Shown here piece by piece: positions 17,168-26,407 of a stretch of 64,000 bases of DNA. Every line of letters starts with the position of its first letter. The first letter of the stretch is position 1. The stretch is from Burkholderiales bacterium. GTDB lineage: Bacteria > Pseudomonadota > Gammaproteobacteria > Burkholderiales > Nitrosomonadaceae. Below the pieces are notes generated by a model. That model did not search any database and was not told the origin of the DNA. It was given only the letters and a program-made list of their open reading frames with translations. The position numbers and the translations under genes are program-made. Where the stretch lies: assembly GCA_024235735.1 (NCBI GenBank), contig JACKLU010000001.1, positions 372,001 through 436,000 on the forward strand, in the 5' to 3' direction.

Positions 17168-18547
17168 ATGTCCTTTAGCATAGCCGCACTGTTAGAAAAT
17201 CATCATGCTGAAAAATTTGAGCTACACGAAAAGCATCTCAACAACCAGATGGTCAAGGTACTGAAAACCATCGGCTATGATCGAAACTACAAAAAAGCCG
17301 TGGGGCAATACTTATATGATTACGACGGCAATGAATATCTCGATCTGCTGAGCGGATTCGGCGTTTTTGCGGTCGGGCGCAATCACCCGACGGTCATCAA
17401 GGCCTTGCAGGAAACATTGACAGCGGAGCTGCCGAACCTCGTGCAAATGGATGTATCACTGTTAAGCGGTTTACTTGCTAAAAAAATTCTGCAAACCGTA
17501 CCGGACAATCTGAATCGTATGTTCTTCTGCAATTCGGGTTCTGAAGCCGTCGAAGCCGCAATCAAGTTTGCCCGCTACGCCACGCGGCGGCCCCAGATTC
17601 TGTATTGCGAGCACAGCTTCCACGGCTTGACGCTGGGTTCACTATCGCTCAACGGTGAGAAAATTTTTCGTGAAGGTTTTGGCGCGCTGCTGCCCGATTG
17701 TGAATCGGTTCCTTTTAACGACCTCGCAGCACTGGAAAACGCGTTGCGCCATAAAAATGTTGCAGCATTTATCCTTGAGCCGATTCAGGGCAAAGGCGTC
17801 AATGTGCCCGATGAAGATTATCTGTCCGGCGTTGAACAGCTTTGCCGCAAATACGGGACGCTGTTCGTCGCCGACGAAATTCAGACTGGTATCGGCAGAA
17901 CCGGGAGATTTTGGGCGATTGATCACTGGAATGTGAAGCCGGACATGATATTGATGGCCAAGGCGCTATCCGGCGGGTTCATACCGGTCGGCGGTGTCGC
18001 CATGACCGAGAAGGTCATGGACGCAGTGTTTAACCGCATGGACCGCGCCGTTGTGCACGGCTCGACCTTTTCCAAGAATAATATGGCCATGGCTGCCGGT
18101 CTGGCGACATTGCAGGTGATCGAAGACGAAAAACTAATTGAAAACAGCGCTAAAAAAGGCAAGATGCTTATCGACGGCATTAACGCGATGACCGGCAAGT
18201 ATGAATTTCTCCAGGAAGCACGCGGCAAGGGATTGATGATTGCAATTGAATTTCACTCGCCGAAAAGTTTGTCACTCAAAACCGCCTGGGCGATGCTCGA
18301 AGCGGCCAACAAAGGGCTGTTCTGTCAGATGATCACCATCCCCTTGTTCAAGGAGCATCGCATCCTGAGTCAGGTCGCCGGGCACGGCATGAACGTCGTG
18401 AAACTACTGCCGCCGCTGAATCTGACCGACAAGGATTGCCGGAAAATACTCGCGGCTTTCGAGCATACAATAGCCGAAACGCACAAAGTGCCGGGTTCAA
18501 TCTGGAATCTTGGAAAGACGCTCGCTGGTCATGCCATCAAAAAATAA
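17168..18547 (+). CDS. hpnO: class III aminotransferase, HpnO-like
   Basis: 459 residues, PLP fold type I. Visible: YLDLLSGFGVFAVGRNHP, FFCNSGSEAVEAAIKFAR, EHSFHGLTLGSLSLNG, FVADEIQTGIGRTGRFWA, and the PLP lysine K265 in MAKALSGGF. The N-terminal wording LLSGFGVFAVGRNHP and the C-terminal GMNVVKLLPPL match the branch containing HpnO, which aminates bacteriohopanetriol-type hopanoids. Hopanoid synthesis fits this kind of organism, but no other hpn gene is nearby, so acetylornithine- or putrescine-type aminotransferase activity remains possible. It stands alone on the plus strand behind an AT-rich 380-base region. Confidence 0.7.
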   Translation: MSFSIAALLENHHAEKFELHEKHLNNQMVKVLKTIGYDRNYKKAVGQYLYDYDGNEYLDLLSGFGVFAVGRNHPTVIKALQETLTAELPNLVQMDVSLLSGLLAKKILQTVPDNLNRMFFCNSGSEAVEAAIKFARYATRRPQILYCEHSFHGLTLGSLSLNGEKIFREGFGALLPDCESVPFNDLAALENALRHKNVAAFILEPIQGKGVNVPDEDYLSGVEQLCRKYGTLFVADEIQTGIGRTGRFWAIDHWNVKPDMILMAKALSGGFIPVGGVAMTEKVMDAVFNRMDRAVVHGSTFSKNNMAMAAGLATLQVIEDEKLIENSAKKGKMLIDGINAMTGKYEFLQEARGKGLMIAIEFHSPKSLSLKTAWAMLEAANKGLFCQMITIPLFKEHRILSQVAGHGMNVVKLLPPLNLTDKDCRKILAAFEHTIAETHKVPGSIWNLGKTLAGHAIKK

Positions 18548-18838
18548 TGACAAACAACAAGCGACTTTAACTATTCAAAAGGTTTTAAACAGGGCGCGAC
18601 AAGAGCAAAAAAATATTTATTGGATAACGCCCTATTGTATGTAATGAAAAAATGACTTCCGGGATGTCGTGAAATCTTTTTTTTCATTACCATTTTTTAT
18701 TGCACACCGTCGTATCACTGGAATCAATGATGAATTTATCGCTTTATGATAAGTTTCGGAATTCCGTTCAAATCAGTTTGATCAGCTTGTCGACAAAATC
18801 AATTCTTTTACTACTCAGTTTTTAGGAGAAAAATAGCG

Positions 18839-20074
18839 ATGAAAATCTTTCTGGCAATGCGCAATTCATGCTTACTCATGCTCGTTTTTCTGTCCATACA
18901 AATTCCAGTGGCAAAAGCCGATGCCGTTTCAGACTGGAATAAGCGGGCTGGAGATATCGTTGTCAATGCCAATATCGGCCCATTGCCTGCCGAACGGGCG
19001 CTGGCGATTGTACAAGCCTCGGTTTATGAAGCGGTAAATGCCATTACGCAACGTTATCCCGTGAACGATCTGAACCTCCCGGCCACAGCGGGGGCATCCA
19101 TTGATGCCGCGATTGCCGCAGCTAACCGTATTGCATTGACCGAACTGGTTCCGAATCAAGAAATGGCCATTGCGCAAGCATACCGTGATGCGATTAAAGT
19201 CATCAACGACGGTTCAGCCAAACAGGCAGGCATCGCGGTAGGAGAAAAGGCAGCGCATGCTGTTCTGGCGCTGCGCGCTGATGACGGCGCATCGGCAAAG
19301 GAATCTTACCGCCCCTTCACGCGCGCGGGCGTATACGTTCCAACCGTTATTCCGGAAGCACCGCAATGGTCCAAACGTAAACCATGGCTCATGACCCATG
19401 CCGCACAATTCAGGCCAGCGCCGCCGCCCGATTTGACAAGCGAGCACTGGGCGCGCGATTTCAATGAGGTAAAAATGCTGGGCCGCTCAGACAGTCAGAC
19501 ACGGACTGCGGAGCAAACCGCGATTGCCCATTTCTGGGAAGAGGTGATGCCGCCCATTTATCACGGCGTTGTCCGTTCCATTACCACGCAACCAGGCAGG
19601 GAAATTACGCAGAACGCCCGCTTGTTTGCCGCTGTCACACAGGCCGTCGATGATGGTTTGATCGCCGTATTCGATGCAAAATATCATTATGCTTTCTGGC
19701 GTCCCGTCACGGCAATTCGCAATGGTGATATTGATGGCAATGACGCAACCGCAAGCGATGATTCCTGGACGCCGCTGATCGCTACACCGATGCATCCGGA
19801 GTATCCTTGCGCGCATTGCATCGTTTCCGCAGCGGTAGGCACGGTGCTGCAAGCGGAAATTGGCGAAAATGCAACGCCTGTATTAACAACCGTCAGTCAG
19901 GCTGCGGGTAATCGTTCCAGAAGCTGGCAAAGCCTTGACGAATTTATGCAGGAAGTAGTGAATGCGCGCATTTATGATGGCGTTCACTATCGTAATTCGG
20001 GAGAAATCGGCGCGCAAATGGGCCGGCAGGTGGCGCAGCTAGCTATCAAGAAATACCAATTGAATCAGAATTAA
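18839..20074 (+). CDS. exported vanadium-dependent haloperoxidase/PAP2 family protein
   Basis: 411 residues with a signal peptide (SCLLMLVFLSIQIPVAKADA). The three PAP2/vanadate-binding motifs are present: K281-x6-R288-P (KYHYAFWRP), PCAHC with H326 in place of the usual PSGH, and R377-x5-H383 (ARIYDGVHYR). R and H residues that bind vanadate or phosphate are therefore retained, so it may be a haloperoxidase or an acid phosphatase. The Ser and Gly of PSGH are Cys and Ala. GGAG lies 9 bases before the ATG. It seems to be a single-gene unit. Confidence 0.85.
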   Translation: MKIFLAMRNSCLLMLVFLSIQIPVAKADAVSDWNKRAGDIVVNANIGPLPAERALAIVQASVYEAVNAITQRYPVNDLNLPATAGASIDAAIAAANRIALTELVPNQEMAIAQAYRDAIKVINDGSAKQAGIAVGEKAAHAVLALRADDGASAKESYRPFTRAGVYVPTVIPEAPQWSKRKPWLMTHAAQFRPAPPPDLTSEHWARDFNEVKMLGRSDSQTRTAEQTAIAHFWEEVMPPIYHGVVRSITTQPGREITQNARLFAAVTQAVDDGLIAVFDAKYHYAFWRPVTAIRNGDIDGNDATASDDSWTPLIATPMHPEYPCAHCIVSAAVGTVLQAEIGENATPVLTTVSQAAGNRSRSWQSLDEFMQEVVNARIYDGVHYRNSGEIGAQMGRQVAQLAIKKYQLNQN

Positions 20075-20181
20075 AATGTATCATCGCATCGCCTGTATCG
20101 TATTGATTATCAGAGACTTATTACAATGATTACACCGATCGCGGCGATGCCGGATTGCAATTGTTCAAAAGAACCGCCAGG

Positions 20182-20332
20182 CTGTCCGAGAATAGCAATC
20201 GCAGCAAGGGCAAGGCTGATTGAGCGGAATTTTTCGATTGTTTGAAGCGAATAGTCGTTCTATTCAACGAAAAGGATCGGAAAATCCAGCCAACCAGAAT
20301 TGTCCGCAGTAGATCAGTCTATTCTCGGATAG
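20182..20332. repeat. MITE-like inverted-repeat element
   Basis: CTGTCCGAGAATAG (20182-20195) and CTATTCTCGGATAG (20319-20332) are inverted repeats with one mismatch, about 150 bases apart, in the gap after the haloperoxidase gene. The interior has no frame of note but holds shorter paired pieces (TTTTTCGATTG and GATCGGAAAATCC-like). This looks like a small non-autonomous element. I could not find a target duplication. Confidence 0.45.
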
Positions 20333-20352
20333 TCTCCTAGAACATCGATACA

Positions 20353-20583
20353 ATGCACCAGCGTTTGCTTGTCGCGCTCAATATCTCATCGCAACAACTC
20401 GTCCGCTACTACGAAGGCAGTGTAAGCACGGTAGTAGCCCGGACGACAAATGGCCGCACCGTTCGCTTCCCTGCCAATGTACTGCGCGCCGTTGTACAGT
20501 CAGACGGTGTGCACGGCATCTTTGAGCTGGTTTTCGATGAAAACCGTAAGTTTGTCTCCATCAAGCGTTTGCCGGACGTATAA
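20353..20583 (+). CDS. DUF2835 family protein
   Basis: 76 residues matching the DUF2835 pattern from start to end: LNISSQQLVRYYEGSVSTVV, GRTVRFPANVLRAVV, DGVHGIFELVFDE, ending in KRLPDV. Family role unknown; it is a compact beta-rich cytoplasmic domain. No strong ribosome site is seen, and the MITE-like repeat ends 20 bases upstream, so its promoter may have been affected by that insertion. Confidence 0.85.
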   Translation: MHQRLLVALNISSQQLVRYYEGSVSTVVARTTNGRTVRFPANVLRAVVQSDGVHGIFELVFDENRKFVSIKRLPDV

Positions 20584-20714
20584 AAACCCGCTATTCGTCT
20601 TTGCACGCACACGCCGCCCGCTTTCAATGCCGGAACAGCTGGGTTAAACTTTGAGCCTTACATGTATCACCATTTCGAATTTTTCACACTCACTCATTCT
20701 ATAAGATCAGATCA

Positions 20715-22379
20715 ATGGCCCAATACGTCATGTCCATGCTCCGTGTGAGCAAAATTGTTCCACCCAAGCGTCAAATCATCAAAGATATATCGTTGAGTTT
20801 CTTCCCCGGTGCAAAAATCGGCCTGCTTGGCTTGAACGGCTCCGGCAAATCCACCGTGCTGCGCATCATGGCGGGCGTGGATACCGAATTCGACGGCGAA
20901 GTGCAACGGTTGTCGAATATTCGCATTGGCTATCTGCCGCAGGAACCGCAACTCGATCCCGAGCATACCGTACGTCAGGAAGTCGAAGCCGGCATGGGTG
21001 AAATCATCGAGGCGCAGCAGAAACTCGATGCGGTGTACGCTGCATATGCCGAAGAAGGCGCGGATTTTGACGCACTGGCCGAAGAACAAGCGCGGCTGGA
21101 AGCCATTCTCGCCACCGCAGGCAGCGACACCGAGAACCAGATGGAAATCGCCGCCGACGCCTTGCGCCTGCCGCCGTGGGATGCGGTGATCAAAAACCTG
21201 TCCGGCGGTGAAAAACGCCGTGTGGCGCTATGCAAGCTGCTGCTGGAAAAACCCGATATGCTGTTGCTCGACGAGCCGACCAACCACCTCGACGCCGAGT
21301 CGGTCGAATGGCTCGAACAGTTCCTGGTGCGCTTTCCCGGCACCGTCGTCGCCGTCACCCACGACCGTTACTTCCTCGACAACGCCGCGGAATGGATTCT
21401 GGAACTCGACCGCGGGCATGGCATTCCGTGGAAAGGCAACTATTCCAGCTGGCTGGAGCAGAAAGAAGCGCGGCTGGAGCAGGAAAACAAACAGATCGAC
21501 GCGCATATGAAAGCGATGAAAAAGGAACTCGAATGGGTGCGACAGAATCCGAAAGGCCGCCAGGCGAAATCCAAGGCGCGTCTGGCGCGTTTTGATGAAC
21601 TCAATTCGCAGGAATATCAACAGCGCAATGAAACACAGGAAATTTTCATCCCCGTCGGCGAGCGCCTCGGCAATGACGTCATCGAATTCAAAGGCGTATC
21701 CAAAGCCTATGGCGACCGTTTGCTGATCGACAATCTCAGCTTCACTATTCCACCCGGCGCGATTGTCGGCATCATTGGCCCCAACGGCGCAGGCAAATCG
21801 ACACTGTTCCGACTCATCACCGGCAAAGAGCAGCCTGATTCCGGCGAAGTCAAAATCGGCCCGACCGTTCAGATCGCGCATGTCGATCAGGCGCGCGACA
21901 CGCTGGAGAACGACAAAACCGTCTTTGACGCGATTTCCGGCGGTAATGACCTGCTGACAGTCGGCAAATACACCACCCCTGCCCGCGCTTACCTGGGCCG
22001 TTTCAACTTCAAGGGCGGTGATCAGCAGAAAATCGTCGGCCAGCTCTCCGGCGGCGAACGCGGACGCCTGCATCTGGCGCAAACCCTGATTTCCGGCGGC
22101 AACGTCCTGCTGCTCGACGAACCATCGAACGACCTCGACGTGGAAACGCTGCGCGCGCTTGAAGACGCATTGCTCGAATTCGCCGGCTGCGTGCTGGTCA
22201 TCTCGCACGACCGCTGGTTCCTCGATCGTATCGCCACCCATATCCTCGCCGCCGAGGGTGAGTCGCAATGGACATTCTTCAACGGCAATTATCATGAATA
22301 CGAAGCCGACAAGGTCAAACGCCTGGGCGAAGAAGGCGCGAAACCGAAACGGATACGCTATAAGCCGATCAGCCGGTAA
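20715..22379 (+). CDS. ettA: energy-dependent translational throttle ABC-F protein EttA
   Basis: 554 residues, close to E. coli EttA (555). Two ABC domains without membrane segments: Walker A GLNGSGKST and GPNGAGKST; signatures LSGGEKRRVALCK and LSGGERGRLHLAQ; Walker B plus the EttA-type DEPTNHLDAESVEWLE and DEPSNDLDVETLRALE. The arm and linker region (LEQENKQIDAHMKAMKKELE) is present. EttA binds the ribosomal E site and gates the first elongation step according to the ATP/ADP ratio. A long opposite-strand frame here is a shadow. Confidence 0.97.
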   Translation: MAQYVMSMLRVSKIVPPKRQIIKDISLSFFPGAKIGLLGLNGSGKSTVLRIMAGVDTEFDGEVQRLSNIRIGYLPQEPQLDPEHTVRQEVEAGMGEIIEAQQKLDAVYAAYAEEGADFDALAEEQARLEAILATAGSDTENQMEIAADALRLPPWDAVIKNLSGGEKRRVALCKLLLEKPDMLLLDEPTNHLDAESVEWLEQFLVRFPGTVVAVTHDRYFLDNAAEWILELDRGHGIPWKGNYSSWLEQKEARLEQENKQIDAHMKAMKKELEWVRQNPKGRQAKSKARLARFDELNSQEYQQRNETQEIFIPVGERLGNDVIEFKGVSKAYGDRLLIDNLSFTIPPGAIVGIIGPNGAGKSTLFRLITGKEQPDSGEVKIGPTVQIAHVDQARDTLENDKTVFDAISGGNDLLTVGKYTTPARAYLGRFNFKGGDQQKIVGQLSGGERGRLHLAQTLISGGNVLLLDEPSNDLDVETLRALEDALLEFAGCVLVISHDRWFLDRIATHILAAEGESQWTFFNGNYHEYEADKVKRLGEEGAKPKRIRYKPISR

Positions 22380-22508
22380 GCAACATCGCATGTCAATATC
22401 CGTCAATTTGCGGAATCGCTAGCAAATGTTCTGACGTGCGCATGCACCACCCCATTTCCATGCGTTATAGGAGAAATTCACAGCATTGAGTGACATCAAG
22501 CTTCGTCT

Positions 22509-22613
22509 GTTGATTTTTCCAGAAAGGAAATGGGCCTGGAGTATGCGCTCCGGATGAAAGCAAGCCTGGTTTGTGATGCATTGCGAATGGCGATCTGGCT
22601 ACGCCACCACCAG
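22509..22613 (+). mobile_element. IS3-family transposase remnant
   Basis: About 35 codons reading DFSRKEMGL then MKASLVCDALRMAIWLR, matching the D-x-FSRK...MRxxLVxDALxMAxWxR stretch of the IS3-family OrfB integrase core. The piece between has lost the VVGWSMR wording, probably by compensating indels, and nothing of the element remains on either side. Evidence is my recognition of the motif; a database match would settle it. Confidence 0.5.
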
Positions 22614-22868
22614 AGAATGGATAGTCAATTCGGATTGTGGATCAGCAATGGCGGCACGACCAAACCCGCTATAAAACGCAACAGTGTCCGGCATTGCTTG
22701 ACCATCAGGTCTATCACACTCCCTTCCTTCCACCACTTTAACAAGATGTTAAACGGGGTAATTGCTTACACGCGCATCGACCGATGCATCTCCTGGAATT
22801 GTCGAAATTTCTTACAGTTGATGTCATTGGCCTTGAATTTAACAATACTTTTCATAGTGTTAAAAAAA

Positions 22869-22884
22869 TGGCATAAAAATTGCT
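22869..22884 (+). promoter_or_regulatory. sigma-54 promoter candidate
   Basis: TGGCATAAAAATTGCT: GG at 22870-22871 and GC at 22882-22883 are separated by 10 bases, the required -24/-12 spacing. It lies 64 bases before the RTX-type gene start. Surface and PEP-CTERM genes are often sigma-54 controlled (PrsK/PrsR), which fits. No enhancer site was identified. Confidence 0.6.
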
Positions 22885-22947
22885 TATTATTAATTAGATT
22901 CCTGGATTTTTTCATCAATCACATCCATTCTTCATGCAGGAGGCCAT

Positions 22948-25266
22948 ATGTCCATCATTAGCAGTTTTTCATCCGCCTGGGGTATTCTCGTGGCCAAAAG
23001 CGACAATCAAACTGACACGATTGCCGCCAGCCGCAATGCTGCCGGTCAGTTGCTCATCAATAACGGAACTGTATCGATCAATGGTGATATACCGACGATA
23101 GCCAATACCCGGAGCATCCAGTTGATCGGTCTGGGTGGTGATGACGTACTTTTCCTGGACGAAAGTGGCGGCGCGCTGCCCATGGCTGTATTGATCGGTG
23201 GCAACGGCGACGATCAATTAACCGGGGGTAGCAGTGGTGATCATTTGCGCGGCGAAAGCGGCAACGATACATTGCAAGGTCGGCTGGGTGTTGACAGGCT
23301 TTCCGGCGGTGACGGCAATGATAGCCTTATCGGCGGCGACGGCAATGATCTGTTATTCGGCGAAAGTGGCAACGATATTTTCATCTGGAATCCCGGCGAC
23401 GATAGTGATGTGATCGACGGCGGCGCCGATATCGACACGCTCCTTTTTAATGGCAGCAATGTTTCAGAAAGCATCAACATATCGGCCAATGCCGATCATG
23501 TTAACTTCTTCCGCAATGTGGCCAATGTCGTGATGGATCTCAATAACACCGAGGTAATAGAATTTTTTGCGTTAGGTGGCGCTGATACGATCACCGTTGG
23601 TAATCTGACCGGTACCGATGTGAGTGAAGTGAATATCCATCTTTCCGCTATCGGCGGCGGTGGCGACGGCCAGGTGGATACGGTGATTACTCACGCCACT
23701 GACGGCGACGATGTTATCGAAGCTTTGATAAGCAGCGCAACCCGGATTGCTGTATCAGGATTGCCAGCGCTCACCTCAATTACCGACGCGGAATCGATCG
23801 ATCGGCTTGTAATCAATGGTTTTGCGGGGACCGATACGATTAGTGCAGACACGCTTTTATCGGGCACTATCGGCCTGACGGTGGATGGCGGTGACGGCAA
23901 CGACACGATCATCGGCAGCCGTGGAGGGGATCAGCTTCTTGGCGGAAACGATAACGATTTTATCGATGGTCAGGCCGGTAACGACCTGGCGCTGATGGGA
24001 GCAGGTGATGACGTCTTCCAATGGGATCCGGGCGATGGCAGCGACATCATCGAAGGTCAGGCGGGATTTGACACGCTGGATTTCAATGGAAGCAATGCCT
24101 CGGAAAACATTGACATATCAGCTAATGGTGGACGCGTGATATTTTTTCGCAATGTCGCCAATATTGCGATGGATCTGAATGACGTTGAACACATCCGGTT
24201 TTCCGCACTGGGTGGTGCTGACAATATGGTTGTCGGCAATCTGAGTGGCACCGATGCGACACAGGTGGAAATCGATCTGGCCGCTTCAACAGGCTCCAAT
24301 GCGGGTGACGGACAGGTTGACAGTGTCACAGTGAATGGCACAACAGCCGGGGATGTCATCAGCGTGACAGAAACGGGTGGGCAGATACTTGTTAACGGCC
24401 TTCCAGCGCAGGTTCGTATCGCCCATGCAGAAGTCAACGACAGACTGATTCTTAATGGTCAAAGCGGTGACGATGTCATTGATGCGAGCACGCTGGCCTC
24501 GGGAATGCCCGGACTGGATTTCAACGGTGGATTGGGGGGCGATGTACTGATTGGCAGTCAGAATGGCGATCGATTCCTTGGCGGCGACGGCAATGATGTC
24601 GCCATCATGGGGCCAGGTGACGACAGTTTTGTATGGAACCCTGGTGATGACAACGATGTGATTGAGGGCGGCACGGGTTTTGACACGCTGCTGTTTAATG
24701 GCAGCAATGTTTCCGAAAATATTTCCATATCCGCCAATGGCGGCCGTGCCAGTTTCTTCAGGGATGTCGCCAATGTAACGATGGATCTGAATGATACCGA
24801 AGCAATCGAATTCATGGCATTAGGCGGCGCCGATACAATTACCGTGAACAATCTTGCGGGTACCGATATTACTGAAGTCGACATCAATCTGGGCGCTTCG
24901 GGAGGCGGAGGCGATGGTCAGGCTGATGTGATTAATGTCATGGCCACAGCAGCCGACGATGTCATCTTGGTAACGATGGCTGGCAGCGATATCATCATTT
25001 TAGGTCTGGCGGCGACGGTAGTGGTCCGCAATTTCGAGGCTGCCAATGACCGGTTGCACGTGTCCGGACTGGGTGGCGACGATGTCATTGATGCCAGCGG
25101 CGCTACGGTGCCTGTTTTCCTGGACGGTGGTGATGATGATGACGTCCTGCTGGGCGGCAGCGCGAATGACATTTTATTTGGCGGCAACGGCGACGACGTG
25201 CTGATCGGTAACGCAGGCCTGGATGTCCTCGATGGCGGGCTGGGTGATAACATTCTCATTCAATAA
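22948..25266 (+). CDS. RTX-type calcium-binding repeat protein
   Basis: 772 residues without a signal peptide. GG-x-G-x-D nonapeptides occur at the start (RLSGGDGNDSLIGGDGNDLL), in the middle and at the C terminus (LLGGSANDILFGGNGDDVLI). Between them a module of about 205 residues is repeated three times: a WNPGDD/WDPGDG calcium turn, FNGSN-SE-I-ISAN, FFR-VAN--MDLN, ALGGAD, and DGQ-D-V. The C-terminal repeats and lack of a Sec signal imply type I secretion; no transporter is nearby. GGAGG sits 5 bases before the ATG, and the sigma-54 promoter is upstream. Likely a surface or extracellular calcium-folded protein; no catalytic domain seen. Confidence 0.88.
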   Translation: MSIISSFSSAWGILVAKSDNQTDTIAASRNAAGQLLINNGTVSINGDIPTIANTRSIQLIGLGGDDVLFLDESGGALPMAVLIGGNGDDQLTGGSSGDHLRGESGNDTLQGRLGVDRLSGGDGNDSLIGGDGNDLLFGESGNDIFIWNPGDDSDVIDGGADIDTLLFNGSNVSESINISANADHVNFFRNVANVVMDLNNTEVIEFFALGGADTITVGNLTGTDVSEVNIHLSAIGGGGDGQVDTVITHATDGDDVIEALISSATRIAVSGLPALTSITDAESIDRLVINGFAGTDTISADTLLSGTIGLTVDGGDGNDTIIGSRGGDQLLGGNDNDFIDGQAGNDLALMGAGDDVFQWDPGDGSDIIEGQAGFDTLDFNGSNASENIDISANGGRVIFFRNVANIAMDLNDVEHIRFSALGGADNMVVGNLSGTDATQVEIDLAASTGSNAGDGQVDSVTVNGTTAGDVISVTETGGQILVNGLPAQVRIAHAEVNDRLILNGQSGDDVIDASTLASGMPGLDFNGGLGGDVLIGSQNGDRFLGGDGNDVAIMGPGDDSFVWNPGDDNDVIEGGTGFDTLLFNGSNVSENISISANGGRASFFRDVANVTMDLNDTEAIEFMALGGADTITVNNLAGTDITEVDINLGASGGGGDGQADVINVMATAADDVILVTMAGSDIIILGLAATVVVRNFEAANDRLHVSGLGGDDVIDASGATVPVFLDGGDDDDVLLGGSANDILFGGNGDDVLIGNAGLDVLDGGLGDNILIQ

Positions 25267-25445
25267 CGGGCATCACTAAAAATCCAGATTTCGTCACAAC
25301 ACTTTGTTACTCGCAAAAAATGTTTCCTTACATATCAATCATATGCTGCGTCAATACTTTTTGTTCACGCCGCGTTTTGCTCATTTTCTATTTAAAACTT
25401 TGAATTTTTAGAGACGCCCTAATTTTTTTCTGGAGAGCATTAACG

Positions 25446-26102
25446 ATGAGATTTCCTTTTTCAACACAGCTGACAGCCGGAGCGTTATGTTTGCTTCTCA
25501 ATTCCGCAGCTTCAGCAGCCATCACATGGCTTGATCAGAGTGGTTTTTCGGGTTCCGAGACAGTGGTCGATTACAGCAATGGCGCACTGTTTACACCGGT
25601 AGACGGCCAGATTATTGATGGCGTGGCACACGGCTTCACGGTTGGCGGCGCGGCCTCAGCCGATGCAACCATTGATATACTCCTTGGCGTGACGGATTTC
25701 ATCACATTGGAAAGTATCGAGGGTGATGCCAATGGCGTACTTTCATTCAGTTTCGGAAGCACGCAAACACGCCTGGGATTTGGCTGGGCGTTGACGACAG
25801 CCACTGGCGGCACGATTGAATTGTTCGACAACCTGGATGTTTCGCTGGGCGCACTGCCATTCAGTGGCGCACCCGATTCATTATATGGTTTTGAAACGGG
25901 CTTTGCCGGCATAGAAAGCGATATGCCCTTCGCACGCGCTGAAGTCACTTGGAACGGGAACGGCCGTTTCGCTGTCGATGACTTGCATTTCGAATCCAAT
26001 CGCGTCGTGCCCGTTTTTGAACCCGCCAGCCTGCCGCTCGTGCTGATCGGCAGCTTACTCCTTGCGGCATTCAGGATTGAATCGACACGAAAAGTGCGAT
26101 GA
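25446..26102 (+). CDS. PEP-CTERM sorting domain protein
   Basis: 218 residues. Signal peptide (LTAGALCLLLNSAASA), a beta-sandwich-like body with WLDQSGF and FGFGWAL-type strands, and a C-terminal sorting tail: VFEPASLPLVLIGSLLLAAF then RIESTRKVR. The PEP motif is FEPAS rather than the usual PEPAS, within known variation. It follows the RTX-type gene by 180 bases on the same strand. Expected to be handled by exosortase and carried to the surface or matrix. The body is not assigned to a family. Confidence 0.82.
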   Translation: MRFPFSTQLTAGALCLLLNSAASAAITWLDQSGFSGSETVVDYSNGALFTPVDGQIIDGVAHGFTVGGAASADATIDILLGVTDFITLESIEGDANGVLSFSFGSTQTRLGFGWALTTATGGTIELFDNLDVSLGALPFSGAPDSLYGFETGFAGIESDMPFARAEVTWNGNGRFAVDDLHFESNRVVPVFEPASLPLVLIGSLLLAAFRIESTRKVR

Positions 26103-26407
26103 TATGCATGACCATGATTTTGTCGCGCCAGGAAATACCGATGCACGGATGAACCTGACTCGACGAAACATGGCCAGGGAAAAGCAATCAGTGAAATGAC
26201 ATCCTGGCAATTCAGGCGGTAAATTATTTATTCCGACTACAGCATTGGTCACGACAAGATTAACCAGAGTCGTCATAAAAAAACAAAATAGTCTTTCCCG
26301 ATTACAGCCTGACGGCTACAATCCTGCAAACGGGAATCGGTTTTGAAGTCATGAACGCCTAGGCCGCCAAACGATTGCGGCGATCAATTTGTAAACAATG
26401 CAACTAT
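26103..26407. other. intergenic region, left edge of accessory block
   Basis: About 300 bases with no gene. It contains repeat copy A (26355-26395), shared with the region before the restriction-modification pair. Short frames in it show no recognisable product. The AT content rises from here on. Confidence 0.4.
26355..26395 (+). repeat. repeat copy A (ACGC..AGGCCGCC / TTGCGGCGA..AATTTGTAAA)
   Basis: Shares two blocks with 31099-31174: ACGC(CT)AGGCCGCC, and TTGCGGCGA(TC/CT)AATTTGTAAA. Copy A has 5 bases between the blocks where copy B has about 40. GCCGC and GCGGC within it are an inverted pair. Both copies stand just upstream of accessory genes. Confidence 0.45.

Noticed and set aside
21228..22406. 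392-codon frame on the minus strand
   Set aside because: It is antisense to ettA, which has complete ABC motifs; shadow frame.
22948..25266. Repeats within the RTX gene as a CRISPR array or tandem duplication of DNA
   Set aside because: The repetition is at protein level, diverged in DNA, and keeps one long reading frame.
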